Source of the DNA: Amylostereum areolatum
Taxonomy: Eukaryota; Basidiomycota; Agaricomycetes; Russulales; Stereaceae
Length of the DNA stretch: 64,000 bases
Direction: 5' to 3'
Assembly (NCBI GenBank): GCA_012932865.1
Contig: SAXG01000001.1
Span: forward strand, 2,841,693-2,905,692
How positions within the stretch are numbered: position 1 is the first letter of the stretch; each line of letters opens with the position of its first letter. A program made the translations under genes and the position numbers. The notes beneath the pieces are model-generated. The model worked only from the letters and a program-made list of their open reading frames with translations. It made no database searches and was not told the DNA's origin. This document shows, in pieces, positions 35,615 through 47,399 of the stretch.

Positions 35615-37004
35615 CTAAGTTAGGTGACAATGTTCGGAAAGAAAGACGAAAAGATGCGCACCCTCCCTCTTGAGTTCCACAACATCTTTCTCTGTCAGCG
35701 CTGCGTCACACACTAAGCATTGCTTCGACGGCGTGACAAGCGTGTCGGTGCACGTCTTGCACGTCACATGCGAGCACGGTTTCATCACTGATGCCGTCCA
35801 CGGTTAAGATGAAGGAAAAGGAGGGACGGAAGACGATCAACGCACGAAATATGCGCAGGCTGTTCGACAGCGTCTTTTTGCACGACGGACAGATCGCCTC
35901 GGGGTCCTCCGCCTTCTTCGCCTCGGCGTCATCCCGCACGCTGAACGAGACCGGCACCAGGTGCTTCAATCTACGTCGTCCGCCGCTTCAGCACGCGGCC
36001 CCGGACAGAACGTGGCGAAAAGAACCACTCACGCGAACGGATGCCCCTCGACCCCGCCCCGACACGTCGTCACCACACGCACGTCCGCCAGTGATCTCGG
36101 CTGGCCCTTGCTAGAGTCGGAGTATGTCGGCGTGAGCGACGGCAGCCAAAAGTCGGGCAGCTTCGCGCGCAGGGCTTCCGCCTGCTCGCGCTCGATCTGG
36201 CGCAAGGCCGCCTCTTCCGCCTCGAGCGCGCGCGCTTCGGCAGCGGGGAGGTCGAACGTGAACTTACGTTTGGTTCCGCGGACTGGAAGGGGGACGTGTT
36301 AGAAAAAGGGTGGGAGAACGGAGGAAGGGAATGGCGGATAAGGAAGGAGGAAGTGTGTCCGGCGTACGTGCACGGAGAAGGCGACGACGGGGTGAAGGGG
36401 ATATATGGTCGAGTTGTCGTCGTGCGCACTGTCCAACGCCCATTCATCTCTCCCAAACGGAATTACAACGTACCTTCGCCTTTGTTGCCCGCCTCCAGGT
36501 CTGCTCCAGACGTTGTTATCCCTGCTGTCGTCGCCCCCAGCCCAATATGTCCCTTCTCGAACTCCTCCAGCACTCGTTCGCGCGCGGCCGCCTTCGCGCG
36601 GGCCTTCTCTGCCTCCGCCTCCTTCTGCAGCGCCGCCAGCCGTTCCTTCTGACGCTTGATATCCTTTTTTTGTGTCACTGGACGTTGCGGGTGGTGAGGG
36701 TGAGCAGAGAACGCACAGAGAGGATAGAGAAACGCACGGAGATCGGTGTACACGCACTCCTTGCAGAAAAGGTGCCCTTCGTGGCAGGCGACGGGGTCCC
36801 GAGCGCGTTGAAGGCAGAGCGCGCAGGCGTCGAAGCGACGCATGGACTCGTTTCCTAGACGTTGCTGCACCGTTCGTTTCGCTCAAATCGTCTGTGCGCA
36901 CGGTGGAGAGGGAGACGTACGCGCTTGGTGCCATACTCCAGCTTCTTGTGCTCGGCATAAGAGAATATGGAGGATGCGGTGTTGTTCTTGCTATGTTTTG
37001 TCAT
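35615..37004 (-). CDS. NOSIP-type RING/U-box protein
   Basis: ATG at 37002-37004 gives MTKHSKNNTASSIFSYAEHK, the conserved NOSIP opening. An intron then leads to RLGNESMRRFDACALCLQRA and RDPVACHEGHLFCKECVYTD (first zinc-binding half). A Lys/Glu/Ala coiled coil follows (QKKDIKRQKERLAALQKEAE). Later exons give KRKFTFDLPAAEARALEAEE, LKHLVPVSFSVRDD, AICPSCKKTLSNSLRIF and LMKPCSHVTCKTCTDTLVTP with CLVCDAAL, the C-terminal RING-like module. Introns lie at about 36852-36908, 36680-36738, 36275-36470, 35964-36030 and 35800-35860. Known NOSIP proteins are nuclear E3 ubiquitin ligases and spliceosome-associated factors. The extreme C-terminus (GAHLFVFLSEHCHLT) is atypical and may hide another intron. 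Confidence 0.87.
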
Positions 37005-37352
37005 CGGGGAGAATGCAGGGAAGGGAAATATAAGTATAAGCTTTGAGCGTTTCTTTGGTGGTAGGAGTTGAGATCAAGTAGGCGCTCGTACTTGCCCTCA
37101 GGCGAGCACGTGCGCACCGCGCGTTATTTGACTCTGGAAGTTCCGAGGCCATCTTCCTCCTCCCATCCATTGGCATCCTCGTTCTCGTTCTTGCAAGACA
37201 AAGTTCCCCAATTTGACGTGTGCGCAAACGCAGAAAGAACAAAGTTGCGACTGACGATTCTTACAGCTACTTATAGCACACCAAATTCGAGACCAAGGTG
37301 CGTCCAACGCTGTCTAGTATAATCGCCTATTTTCCTTCTAATGTACGTCCAG
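37005..37352. other. Divergent spacer between NOSIP gene and F-box pseudogene
   Basis: It should carry the NOSIP promoter. An upstream exon of the pseudogene ending in a GTGCGT donor at 37298 is possible, but no start codon was found. Confidence 0.35.
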
Positions 37353-38041
37353 TCTCGGCACCCACTGCAACCACGGTCAGAGCATCCTTGATAACCGCTC
37401 TTCCGACGGAGCTCTTGGCTACGGTTTTTGGATGCTTGCCGTCTTGCCACGAACACCCCCGGAAACGCGCACGCAAGACCCCAGAATGGCTGGCCGTCAC
37501 GTAAGTGTGTCGGCAGTAGCGAGCCACCGCGCTTGCCTTTCCTCATCTCTGGACGGACATCGTCACAGAATCCCCGTTCTGGATCGAAGAGTCGCTCGCC
37601 CGAGCAGGATCTCTCCCCATTTCTCCCTTGATCAATCTACCCCTTTTCGAGTCGGCCGAGGTTCAATGGTTCGATTCGTTTTCCAACTTTGGCGCGGCCC
37701 CATCGCAGCGGGTGGTGGCGTATGGGGATGCGATGATTGGGCTCCTCATGGTGCTCCACGGTCATTCATACGGCTCGATATTGGTATCTCAGAGGCTCGC
37801 CAAGTCCGATCCCGATCGCTTCTTCGCGCGACTCCAGAGGCTTCACACCGAGCACTTTGACGTTGCCGATCAGGCGGAGTACCTGCAGCTGCTCTGCGAC
37901 GTGCTCTTGCACCGTCGTTCTGCGCCATCGACCCTGCCAATTCGGCGCGTGGTGCTGTCCAGATGTAACCTTCTGGACAAACAGCTGTCGGATTTGCGAA
38001 CGACGGCCCAGGAACTAGGTTTCGAGTTGATTCGAGACTAG
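37353..38041 (+). pseudogene. F-box protein pseudogene with two nonsense codons
   Basis: The frame encodes ITALPTELLATVFGCLPSC (an F-box), then KTPEWLAVT, then TAA at 37502-37504, VCRQ, TAG at 37517-37519, and straight on in the same frame RATALAFPHLWTDIVTESPF. The expected family sequence is a V-C-x-x-W-R-x-x-A-L-x-x-P-x-L-W motif. TAA and TAG therefore sit where an aromatic or His residue and the Trp belong. A GTAAGT...CAG reading of this spot would be a 16 nt intron and would not remove the second stop. Downstream frame is open to 38041 (INLPLFESAEVQWFD... to TAQELGFELIRD). Confidence 0.7.
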
Positions 38042-38620
38042 GAGCCCCTTCTCGCCGTCGCGCGGCACCCCTATCCGGAGACGGCGGCGTGGCAATAATA
38101 GGGACCTGTTACCCGCGGGCCCTCTAGAGGGCGACAGCTAAGTGGCGAAGGTGGCGGATGGTTGTGTTGTGATATTGACCCGTCTTCCAGGACGACTGTA
38201 CAGAGCTGGGTACTTTACTCACGTTGGAGAAATTTGAAGTCGCTCAACGAAGCTGACGGCACATCGCGGTCGATCCCCGATTTCCCCTTCGATTTCTTTC
38301 ATCGTGTGGCGGCGGAGCCCTCTTATATAAGGCACCTTATTGGTATGTAAGTATCGCCACACACAACCATCCTCTCCGCCGCCGCCGTAGGAGAACAATG
38401 CGTCTTCTATACTCGGGTGGCCTCAACGAATCAAATGTCACGCCCATGAGCCTCAGACCATTCACGGCCTCTCGTTTGCTTGTCTGAAGGCCACGCTCAT
38501 AAGCATGGCCCTCCCATTATGGACTCTGCACGGTTATAAGCTTGTCGGCGCATCTCTCATCCTCCTCCCTCTCCCCCTCTTTAGCTGCCACCCCTGGTAG
38601 TCGCCGTTCGTATCTATACC
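38042..38620. other. Intergenic region
   Basis: Contains a 62-residue open frame at 38162-38350 without a recognised domain, and TTATAAG at about 38532-38538, a plausible TATA box for the gene starting at 38621. Confidence 0.4.
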
Positions 38621-39187
38621 ATGCAAAGTACAAGATTCCGTGCCCCGGATTCAGTCAATTCATCGAAACCGATATTCCAGTTTGATGAAACCCCCCTGTC
38701 AGCTCGCCCAGTCAACCGATTATCTGAATCCGGAGCGCTTCGCACATCCTTCCCGCTCAAATCCACGCTTCCCACTGGACCTGACGGGAGGCCTTACAGT
38801 CAGGCGATGAACTATCTCCCGTCGGTCATCTACACCGCCCCTCAAGCTTATCGAATTGACACAGAGAGCTGACTGGAGGACACCTTAAACTTGCGAACGG
38901 TAAGTCTCTTGTGTGACTTTGTATGCAACGCACAATGTTGATATCAAGCGTGTGTCAGGGGAATAATCAGACAGTCGAACGGGGTGTCACCATTTCTCAT
39001 GCAGGTATGTGTCGGGTGTCGTAAGGTGTGCTACTGTGACCAACAATGTCAGCGAGAGTATGTGAATATCATCGCAATTCCGATTTAAATTTCTCGACTT
39101 ACCGTCTACAACATCCACCTCAGGGATTGGGAGGAACACAAGGAGACCTGTCCTCGGAGGAATAGATACTCGGAGAAGGCAGCATAA
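38621..39187 (+). CDS. Small MYND-finger protein, possibly partial
   Basis: A first open exon MQSTRFRAPDSVNSSKPIFQ is followed, after an intron region, by an exon reading VCVGCRKVCYCDQQCQR. Then a GTATGT...CTCAG intron leads to DWEEHKETCPRRNRYSEKAA and stop. The C-x2-C, YC-x3-C and W-x2-H-x3-C spacing is the second half of a MYND finger. The first Cys pair is not visible, and I could not define the join between the 38621 exon and the finger. It may be a short protein, a mis-joined gene or a remnant. It is the third MYND-related locus within 9 kb. Confidence 0.45.
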
Positions 39188-39604
39188 TCTTACGTCCACT
39201 GTTGCCATACGAAACTTATAGGATTCCGTGTAGCATATTGCAGCACGGGCAGCCGGACATCAGCTTACATCAGCCGGTATTAGGCCGATTTCATGACGTG
39301 TGGGAACGGACCTTACCAGACGGGCATCTTCCGAAGGGAAACTGAGTTTTATCATGCCATGATAAAAATGACCGTGAGTTATGGATAAAGTGATATCATC
39401 TTAGTCCTCCTAGAAGCGTGATAAACGAAATGCGATGATCGATAATCGATGATCGATGATATCATTGGATATTGTAAGGGAGCGAGTCGTACAAGATATC
39501 CTGTCGATATATACGATATACAATACAAATGGCAACTACGGCCCAAAGACCCTGCTGTCTTGATCTCACAAAAAATGACTACTACAACGAGTCCGCAATC
39601 AAAC
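39188..39604. other. AT-rich spacer with GATATC/CGAT motifs
   Basis: Short repeats of CGATGAT and single GATATC sites (about 39390, 39458 and 39496) occur here, reminiscent of the larger GATATC array at 45.7-46.2 kb. No gene seen. Confidence 0.45.
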
Positions 39605-42600
39605 TTACTCATGGCCAAAGCCACGGCTGTCCCAATCTCGAGTTCCCGATGGCCCCGGATCGGCGGTAGGATACCTGTGATGATCGCGCCAGTCCGGTTC
39701 CCCGCGCTCCCGGGCAGGATTGAAGGGGGATCGTAGGGGGGATCGGAAGCGGGAGCCTTCGGGGCCGTAGTCGTAGTCGGCGGGGTACGGCGTGCCCTCT
39801 TGTGCACGATGCCGCCGGGGGTGGGACCGCTCACGCGAGCGCTCTCGAAAATACGGCTGGGCGGTGTCCGGGTGCCGACGCCCATCCCGCTGCGCGCGCA
39901 CGGCTTGGTCGTACGCCCTCCGAGGGATTTTATTGGTGGGCGGGCGTAGGAGGTCCGCCTCAGAACGATATGGCGCGTCAGCAGCCTGAGTCCACCGGCG
40001 AGGCTCGACCCAGTCGTTTTCATCCCGGTACCGAGGTTCAGGAGCCCATGCTGGGGGGGGGGGATGGGCGAGGAGGGACTGGAAGGGGCTCCTGGTACTG
40101 AGATCCACCCTCCCGCGGGTACCGAGTATCGTCGTATCGTCGGGATCGTCGGTCGCGCTCCTCAGGGGTCCGCGTGCGCAGGAACGTGTGAGGGGAATCT
40201 TCCTCTGCTGACGCAAAGTGCTCGCGCGGGTCCTCGCGGATCGGACCGAGACGATCGTCATTCCGTGGCCGCTGCGGCGGACGCGACGGCGAGCGGCGGT
40301 GAGTGTCTTCCTTGCTCCTGGCCTCCGAGCGAGGTCCATCCTCGTCAGAGGGAATTTCGATACCTTCCTGCCGTGCCTCACGTTTTGGGGGGTGCACTAT
40401 TGGCTTGAGCGTAATGTTGACGACAGATGGACTTCCTTTCCCGACCGCCTTCCCGACCGCCTCGGTGTCCGTGCGAGAGCTCAGTGATGGGACTGCATGA
40501 CGGTCGGCGTTGGACTCGGACGTATGGACGCCTCGGACTCGTCCTGTCCCGACAGGGCGAGGCTTCGGCTTCGAGTTGGAGGTCGTCTGCACCCTCTGTG
40601 GGGTGAGCGGAAGCCTGAGAGAAAAAAAAAACCCGGTCAGATAGGTCTTGAGAACGACCGAGTTGATGCGCACCCTGGAAGCCGCGTGGCGTCTTTGTCC
40701 TCGGACAAAGGAAGGTTTTCTGTACGAGTTTTTTTGACGGGGCGGTGCGGGTGGTCTGACGGAGACCGTCTGCGCTTCTCGGGGGGGTAGTCGGCGGCGG
40801 CGTCGGAAGCGTCCACATCCATAGCCTCCGTCGCAGAAGCTGGGTGCGGCGACCGAGCGCGCCGCCCATCCGGCGCATCCGCCGTCGAGAGTTTGGAAGT
40901 GCCTCGGCGGGCAAGATGGTTTTCTACGCTATCTTCCAGCCGTTGTTTCGTCTGGTGGAGCGTGCGAAGGGTCTCTTCTGGGTTCCTATGGTAGCGATGT
41001 GCAGGTCCGGCGGTGGACTGTTCATAGCCAAGGGAACTGTCCTCCTTTCCTTGTACGTCCAGTGCACGACCACGCGCTTGCATGCTGTGGCGCGCCGGAG
41101 GAACGCCCATTACGACTCCAATCTTCTTGGCTTGTATCACTGTGGAGGCAGGCGCATCAGCAAGCCCAGATCATTAATACAGGGCAAAAGATGCATACAC
41201 TTAACCTCCTCTTCCGTAGCAGGTCGGATGCGGCATGGGTACTCGGTGTCGTTGATCTGAGCCCACATCTTCTTCCATTCCGTGCTGTTGAGGAGGTCAA
41301 TGCCCCTGTTCAACGATCCCGGCATTGGCACGCCCTCGGGATAGTTGTCGAAGATGAGGTGTCCATCCAGGAGGGTTTTTGCGAGCTTTCCCCAAGGGAG
41401 AGATTTCCCGTGCGCATCCTTGCGGCCGAGGCCGACATCTAGATGGGGCGTGTTAACCGACGGAGGTCTCTTCGGTGGAGGTCCACTTACAGACGCTGTC
41501 CCTGAGCCACTGGGTAAGGGTTGTCTTTGTTTGCTTTTCTGGAATCGGGACGGACGGGATATCGGCCCATGAAAGAACACGTCCAGAGACCGTTGGTGCT
41601 TGGTCCGAGAGAGACGCGGTCAGCTCGCGGTCTTCGGACGGAGAAGACTTGTCGCCGTCAGCGAGATCGACAGCACGGTTCGTGGGGGCGGGCGCTTTAG
41701 CTTTAGTGGTCGGCGGATTGGCTCGCCGCCCCTGCCATTCCTCCACCGCATGTCTCGCGTGCACCCCACTGGGATGTACCTTCGTCAGAGCCGGCATGGA
41801 TATCAGGGGTGGACGACGTACCACGCGTAGTATTTCGCATGGCCGCAGAGTTCGTCTAGGTCCATTTTGAGGTGGTCCTCCATGAACTACATCATCGGAA
41901 CGTCCCTCAGCTGAGTTTTCGGAAGGTGAGAAGTGACGGCGTACCCCTTTGAACCCCTCAGATGTGATGACCTCGCACAAATGCGCATCGGTGTTGACCA
42001 TGCCTCCAGCGACGACGGTCAATGTTTCAAACTTGTGTATTGTCGCCTCGCGATCGGCCTGGGGGGGGGGGGATCAGAAAGGCAGCACTCAGAACACACA
42101 AACTGCAGGCTTACTTCCACCTGTTTACTCTCTACCCACTTGCGGAAACGACGAGAGCGACCTCGCGCCTTTTCTGAGTCTGCTGCTGCAAACTCTTCGC
42201 TGGACGCGACAGCTGACAGGATCTCATGGGCGTTCTCACCATGTTCGTCGAGGAAGAGCGTGTAGCAGCGAGCCACCACATCTCCACCTTCGTCTGAATG
42301 GACGACCTTGGTCAGTGGAGAGGTCCGCCAAGGAGGGCACGTCAATCTCACTGATGTTCAGCTCCTCACCAGCTTCGGCTCCAGACTCCTTGAGGCGATT
42401 CTCCTCCTCCTCCCGGTATAACCGAAAATATATCTGATAGAGATTCCATGCGTTGGGGGCCCGGATTTTTCCCGAGCTTTTGTTGTACTCCTTCAAGTAG
42501 CTGCGAACCACGGTGTCGATGTCCCTGCCGGTGAATTCGGCCATTGAAGCGAAGGCTTTGTCGACGGCGGCAAAGGTTGCTCGCTTACACTCGAGGTGGT

Positions 42601-43150
42601 CGTCGGACATGCGCCCAGTCTGGTTTTTAGGTACCGACCGCCTGTTGTCATTTTCTACTGGCCTCGTAAGACTTCGAAAGGTGAAAAGGTGGGGAAAAAC
42701 CATACCTGTCAGAGTCGGTTCTTCGGCGGTAGGATAACTGAGGGAGTCTTCGTGCGCGCGAGGGGGGCGATCGTTGATGTGGGAGGGTCGGCGGAAGGTG
42801 GAACCTTCATGGTGTTCAGCGGAGGGGGGGATTGAACCGTCTGAATGATTGGACGGGGGGTGGGTGGGACCGTCGAGGTGTTTGGAGGGGGGGAGTGTTG
42901 AGCCGTCAAGATGTTCAGAAAGGGGGGAGCGAGGGGGGGTAACGTTGGAGTCGAACACCATGGCGGCCCGGGGGCTGACGGATCGAGAGACAGAGGGAAG
43001 GGGACTGGAGAGCGCAGGAGATCGTCTTGCATTTTTGATTTCGGGCTGGTTGGATTTCTGAGGTTTCGACCTGGGCTTGCGTCCCCGAGCCGGAGTTGTA
43101 GGAAGCTGGACTGGTTTGCGCTCCCGAAGACGGTAGGCCGAAGTCGCCAT
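39605..43150 (-). CDS. Uncharacterised agaricomycete-type multi-exon gene with a frame break
   Basis: ATG at 43148-43150 gives MATSAYRLRERKPVQLPTTP, a basic Ser/Pro-rich disordered N-terminus, then IRAPNAWNLYQIYFRLYREE (a W-x2-Y, HMG-box-like stretch). An intron (GTGAGA...TTCAG, 58 nt) leads to EGGDVVARCYTLFLDEHGEN, then ADREATIHKFETLTVVAGGM with VNTDAHLCEVITSEGFKG, then LPWGKLAKTLLDGHLIFDNY and PEGVPMPGSLNRGIDLLNS. These blocks belong to a family common in agaricomycetes and often near repeats, with no known function. The C-terminal third is Arg/Ser/Pro-rich. It shifts frame at an 11-base G run (40053-40063): the protein-like frame before it (up to EPLPVPPRPS) continues in another frame after it (AWAPEPRYRDENDWVEPRRW). 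The exon joins near 40640-40700 and 41140-41200 are uncertain. Confidence 0.5.
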
Positions 43151-44883
43151 TGACGGGATTTTCTAGCCTTCCACCCCGTAGGTAAGACCGACAGGGCAGG
43201 AACGGGGGCGGGAGAGGCAGAGGTAGAGACCGACGACGGAGGAGGGAAGAAAAGTCGGCGACCGGAAATGTGTTCAACGTTCAACAGTTCAGGGAGGATC
43301 TTGTCACGCGTGTCAACGAACGAGAAGCCACGCGTACATTCTGAGATGATCTCTGCCGTCCATGGGGAAGCTTTATGCCGACCGAAGGGGGCAAAATGAA
43401 GATGTTGCCTAAGCGTCATTATTCGGGAAATGATAGAGTCCGAGTGATGGATTCATTTCCATTTTGGCGCAGGTTCATCGTCGTTACATTGTCCGTCAGC
43501 AGGGAATCTACCGTATTTCTTCAATATACGCTCAATCTGGAGTTGAAGGTTTGACCCACCGGGCTGGCGCACGCGTGTTTTATAGTCGGGGTCCGCCATT
43601 CTTAGTCTTGCCACGTCTGAATCCGCCACGGCGAAGATCGTTGCGATGGATGTGCGCCAGAGGGAAACGGAAGGAAACGGATGTGTGCCGCTCTAGAAAG
43701 GAAGTGCACGCAGAGACGGTTCTTGGGCGCCTTGGACGCCACCTTGGAGGCGTGGTGTCGCTGTCGCAGTGGGTATCCGCGCCAACATCCGCCGACGTGA
43801 GCACACACCCGGCAGGGCAGCCTTCGCACGTTACATCTTCTAGGAGACCTCCACCGGTTCCGAGTCCTACACGCCATCCTCTATTTTCCTTCATCAATGC
43901 GTGCACGATTTCTACTAGGGACAATCAACTATCAGACCAGGTTCGAAGTCTCCCACGACACCGTGAATTCTAAAAGCGCTCGACTCACCGTTTTTTTGGA
44001 AATGTGGACGTCAACGATAGGATGAAGGCTGCGGGGAGGGATTCAGTCGCTCCTAAAGCAGAAATCGATGGAGCGTCATCACTTATATAAGTAGAGAGTA
44101 TCTGCCGGAGGCCGCGGCGGGTGGTGCCAGGGACCGCCCCAAGCCAATCTTTAAAAATCTTCGCCGTGGCCGCGAGCGAAACCTCTCTATTATTTGAAGC
44201 TTATCCTGACCAATGAAAGCAATAAATATTATGATGATGATGATTTATGTTATTTTATGAGGTACTTACTTGGCGTCCAATTCCACAGGTGTCTACACAG
44301 AAGTCTAAGTACAGTCAGACCACAATCCACAAGATTGTTCACCGTAAGGTAACGTATGCATGAGATACGTGAAGGGGCTTCAGACATCGAAGGACGCGGA
44401 GGAAGTCGCCGCTGTCTGAGACGTCGAGGAGTAAGGAGGGAAACAGGAGGGCACGGGTCATGAGTGACTCCGAGTGAGGTCTCGAACGTTGCCGAAAAAG
44501 AGCGGTTGCGCAAGTATGACGGCGGCGCTGAGCGCGCATAAGAACGAGAGAGGAGTTGGTAAATATGAATGATGAATTGATGATATGTAACATACATGCG
44601 CGCGCATCAAATGGGGGACACTGTACGAGAAGGTGAGACAGCGCGATGGTGAGGAAGACATCTTACATACCGACATCCTAATTCCTCGCGATGGCATCAC
44701 CTGACAGCAACCGTATCTTGTCCGCTAAAGAGTAGGAGCGTTATCCCGAGCCCCATTGGATCCCGAAAGGCACCGTTGATGACTTAGAAGAGAGATGCGT
44801 GAACCTTTGAGGTTGAGAGTACAATATGTTGGCAGGATATCCGAGCTATGCGGGATATCAAATATATCATATCTGAGATCTCA
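43151..44883. other. No supported gene
   Basis: A minus-strand open frame starting at 43419 (MTLRQHLHFAPFGRHKASPW) overlaps the 5' end of the preceding gene in another frame and could be leader sequence or an alternative first exon. A second frame at 43580-43924 has no domain. 44200-44260 is AT-rich with ATGATG repeats. Two GATATC sites lie at 44836-44841 and 44854-44859, at the left border of the GC-rich tract. Confidence 0.4.
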
Positions 44884-45660
44884 TACTCTGGGCGAGGAAA
44901 CCGGGGCCGTGGGCGCGGGGCCGGAGGCGTTGACGGCCATGGGCGAGGGGTCGAGGGGTAGACTGGGATAGAGGGTAGAGGGAGAATATCGGGAGCGGGG
45001 AACGCGTTGGCGCGATGGCGCTGGGACAGGGGTGGGAGCAAACACGTAGGCACGAAAGTGGGCGGACAAGCGCGTTGGCGCAGGGCGGAGGGGACGGGGG
45101 GACGCTGTTGATGGGCCGTATGCGTTTGCGACGGGGGCGGGGGGCGGTGACGTGGTCGTTGACAGGTGATCCTGGAGCATAAAGGACTTGAGGAGAGCAT
45201 GGCGGGTGAGAGTCGGCGCATCGTGCTTTGAGGGGGAGGACGAGGGAGCGGAGAGGCGGACGTCGAAGGATTGACATGAGCGTCCGCGTAGTTGCAATTG
45301 GGAGCGTAACCCGCGGGGACAAGGCGGTGTGGGTGTCGAGGGCGAAGGGGAAGCGTGATGACGTCGCGCGTGTTAGGTGTGGACGAGGGGGAAGTGCCGG
45401 CATTGACGAGGCATTGGCGAGGGGGGCGGGTGCATTGGTGCGGGGGAGATGTGAAGGGGACGCGGGCGGCTGCACGGGCGCGCATTGGAGGCGGAAACGA
45501 AGACGCGGCGGGGGTGTGGTGAGGGGCATCGGGCAAAGGAGCAGGGATGCGTTTGGCGTGGCGAGCAGGGACGCGCTGGACGCAGACTCCAGAGAAGAGG
45601 GCGGACCTCAAGGGACGCGAGTAGGTGCGACTGTCGGGACGGCCCGGATATTCCGGCCCA
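44884..45660. repeat. GC-rich, purine-biased low-complexity tract
   Basis: The plus strand is dominated by GGCG, GAGGGG and GCGTTGGCG-like words, giving long but compositionally trivial open frames on both strands (Pro/Arg/Ser-rich on the minus strand). It sits directly between GATATC-rich sequences. A similar tract lies at 58700-59640. I see no protein domain, so I class it as a repeat. Confidence 0.55.
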
Positions 45661-45676
45661 AGACATTGGCTCAGAT

Positions 45677-46206
45677 GCGATATCTCGAGAGCCATGTAGG
45701 ATATTTTAGATGGGATATTGCACCTGAACCTGAATGGTGCGATATCTGAGTGGACGATATCCTGTCAGGATATCGGAGCCACACAAGATATCCTTCAAGA
45801 TATCTGAACGGAGATATCGTGCTCGTGATATCAGGAGCACCCAGGTGCGATATCTGAATACACGATATCTCGACAGGATATCTCACCACCCAAGTGCGAT
45901 ATATAAGTGGATGATACATTGACAGGATATCTGAGCCACGGAAGATATCGTTGTCAAGATATCCGAACGAAGATGTTGTGTTCGTGATATCAGGACTGGC
46001 ACCCACTGGCAGGTGCGATATCTGAGTATACGATATCTCGATAGGATATCCGAGCCATATGAATATCCCACCACCCAAGTGCGATATCTGAGTGGATGAT
46101 ATTTCGACGGGATATCCGAGTCACACAAGCTATATCATTGTCAAGATATATGAATGATGATATCATGTTCGTGATATCTGGACCGTCTAGATATACGATA
46201 TCCCGG
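45677..46206. repeat. GATATC palindrome array
   Basis: By hand count there are 23 exact GATATC hexamers in about 530 bp, plus several one-base variants. They lie in an ordered higher-order unit of about 160-185 bp: GTGCGATATCTGAG, then CAGGATATC-GAGCCAC, then TCAAGATATC-GAAC, then CGTGATATCAGGA. Copies begin near 45738, 45893 and 46079, with partial units near 45843 and 46013. There is no coding capacity. Two more copies lie left of the adjacent GC-rich tract. Confidence 0.9.
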
Positions 46207-47399
46207 AGCACGAGAATATCTACACTAGACACTATGCTCGGGATATTTGACCGCCTGAGTCACTGGCCCCCGCCAACGCACCTATCCTCTCGCCCATGCC
46301 CTCTCGTCAATGCGCCATCTCTTTGCCGCCAAGTGTCCACACGCCCACCGCACACGCCCACGCCCCATTGCGAGCGCGCGCCTCCTTGAACGAGTGGATA
46401 CGCGATGAACGTGGTCCGCTCGTGCGACGCACACGGGGAACGTTCGTCATCGCGGAGTCCCCCGCCCACCCATAGCACGCACTCAGATGCTCGGGCAGCG
46501 AAAACTGGGCGTGAAGCCAGAGGGGGTGACGTTGAGAGGAAGGTTTCGTATGACATCGTCCGGATTTGTGTTTTTCTCGCAAAGGCCCTGGGCTTATCCA
46601 CGGTGAAGGCGGCGGCGGTGGAATATGAAGGTGGCTCGACGAAGAATATGAGCTGTACGCGTTAGTACATTTCTTGGCCGCGCGCGTGCCCTCTATCTCG
46701 GTGACATGCTGGCAGGTTTAATCGGTAGAGCAGGTGTATAGAAAGTCGGGTGCCTCAGGCGGTTCGGTAAGAAGAGCAATAAGCAGTGGTGGATTCGCGG
46801 CGTCGGCGAAGATCAACGGGACATGTCGTCGGAGAACGACGACCGGGACGAGCACGGCTGCGCGAGCAGACGACGACCAATCAGTACTTTCTTCAACGCA
46901 GCGAGAGTGAATGGCGTACCTCCGATGGAGTCCAAAGGCAAGGATGGACAACAACCGCTGCCCGTGATTTCTACAAGCGTGATGATGATCGTATACGCAT
47001 GACTCCTTGCCCAACGTAAGATTCCTGGCGCCACAAACCACGCAGCGTTTGGGTTCAACAACCCCTCGCTGTGTCCTTCGTGAGTGTGCGAATTCGCGTG
47101 TGGCCCGCGGTCGCCGTGACGGTTTTAAGCGCGTTTCTGGGAGGGTCGCGAGCGGAGGACCAGAGAGCAGGTGCCTGCGCTGCCGAGGAAGAGCGGTGCA
47201 GAGTACCGACTGTTTCAGACTTGGCGGGGCCATGTGCGTAACGCGCGCTCGGCAGGCGGCGGGGGAGCCGCCAGGAGATGAGCACCACAAAATCAGAAAA
47301 ACTTGGAGGTCTGATGAGTTAATAGTCCGCATCAGCAGCGTGGAACCGAAGCAGGCAGGGCGATGAGATGAGGGGGAGAAAATGAAAGGGAATAAAAGA
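46207..47399. other. No supported gene
   Basis: 46260-46400 continues the C/G-rich low-complexity type. A long minus-strand frame (46718-47494) overlaps the GHG-motif exon described next in a different frame, and its predicted protein looks random. Parts may be introns and decayed exons of that gene. Confidence 0.35.

Noticed and set aside
37501..37516. GTAAGT...CAG as an intron in the F-box pseudogene
   Set aside because: It would be 16 nt long, far below a workable intron, and leaves the second stop codon in place.
44784..45695. Long Pro/Arg-rich open frames on the minus strand
   Set aside because: Driven by GC-rich low-complexity DNA; open in several frames at once, with no domain or intron pattern.
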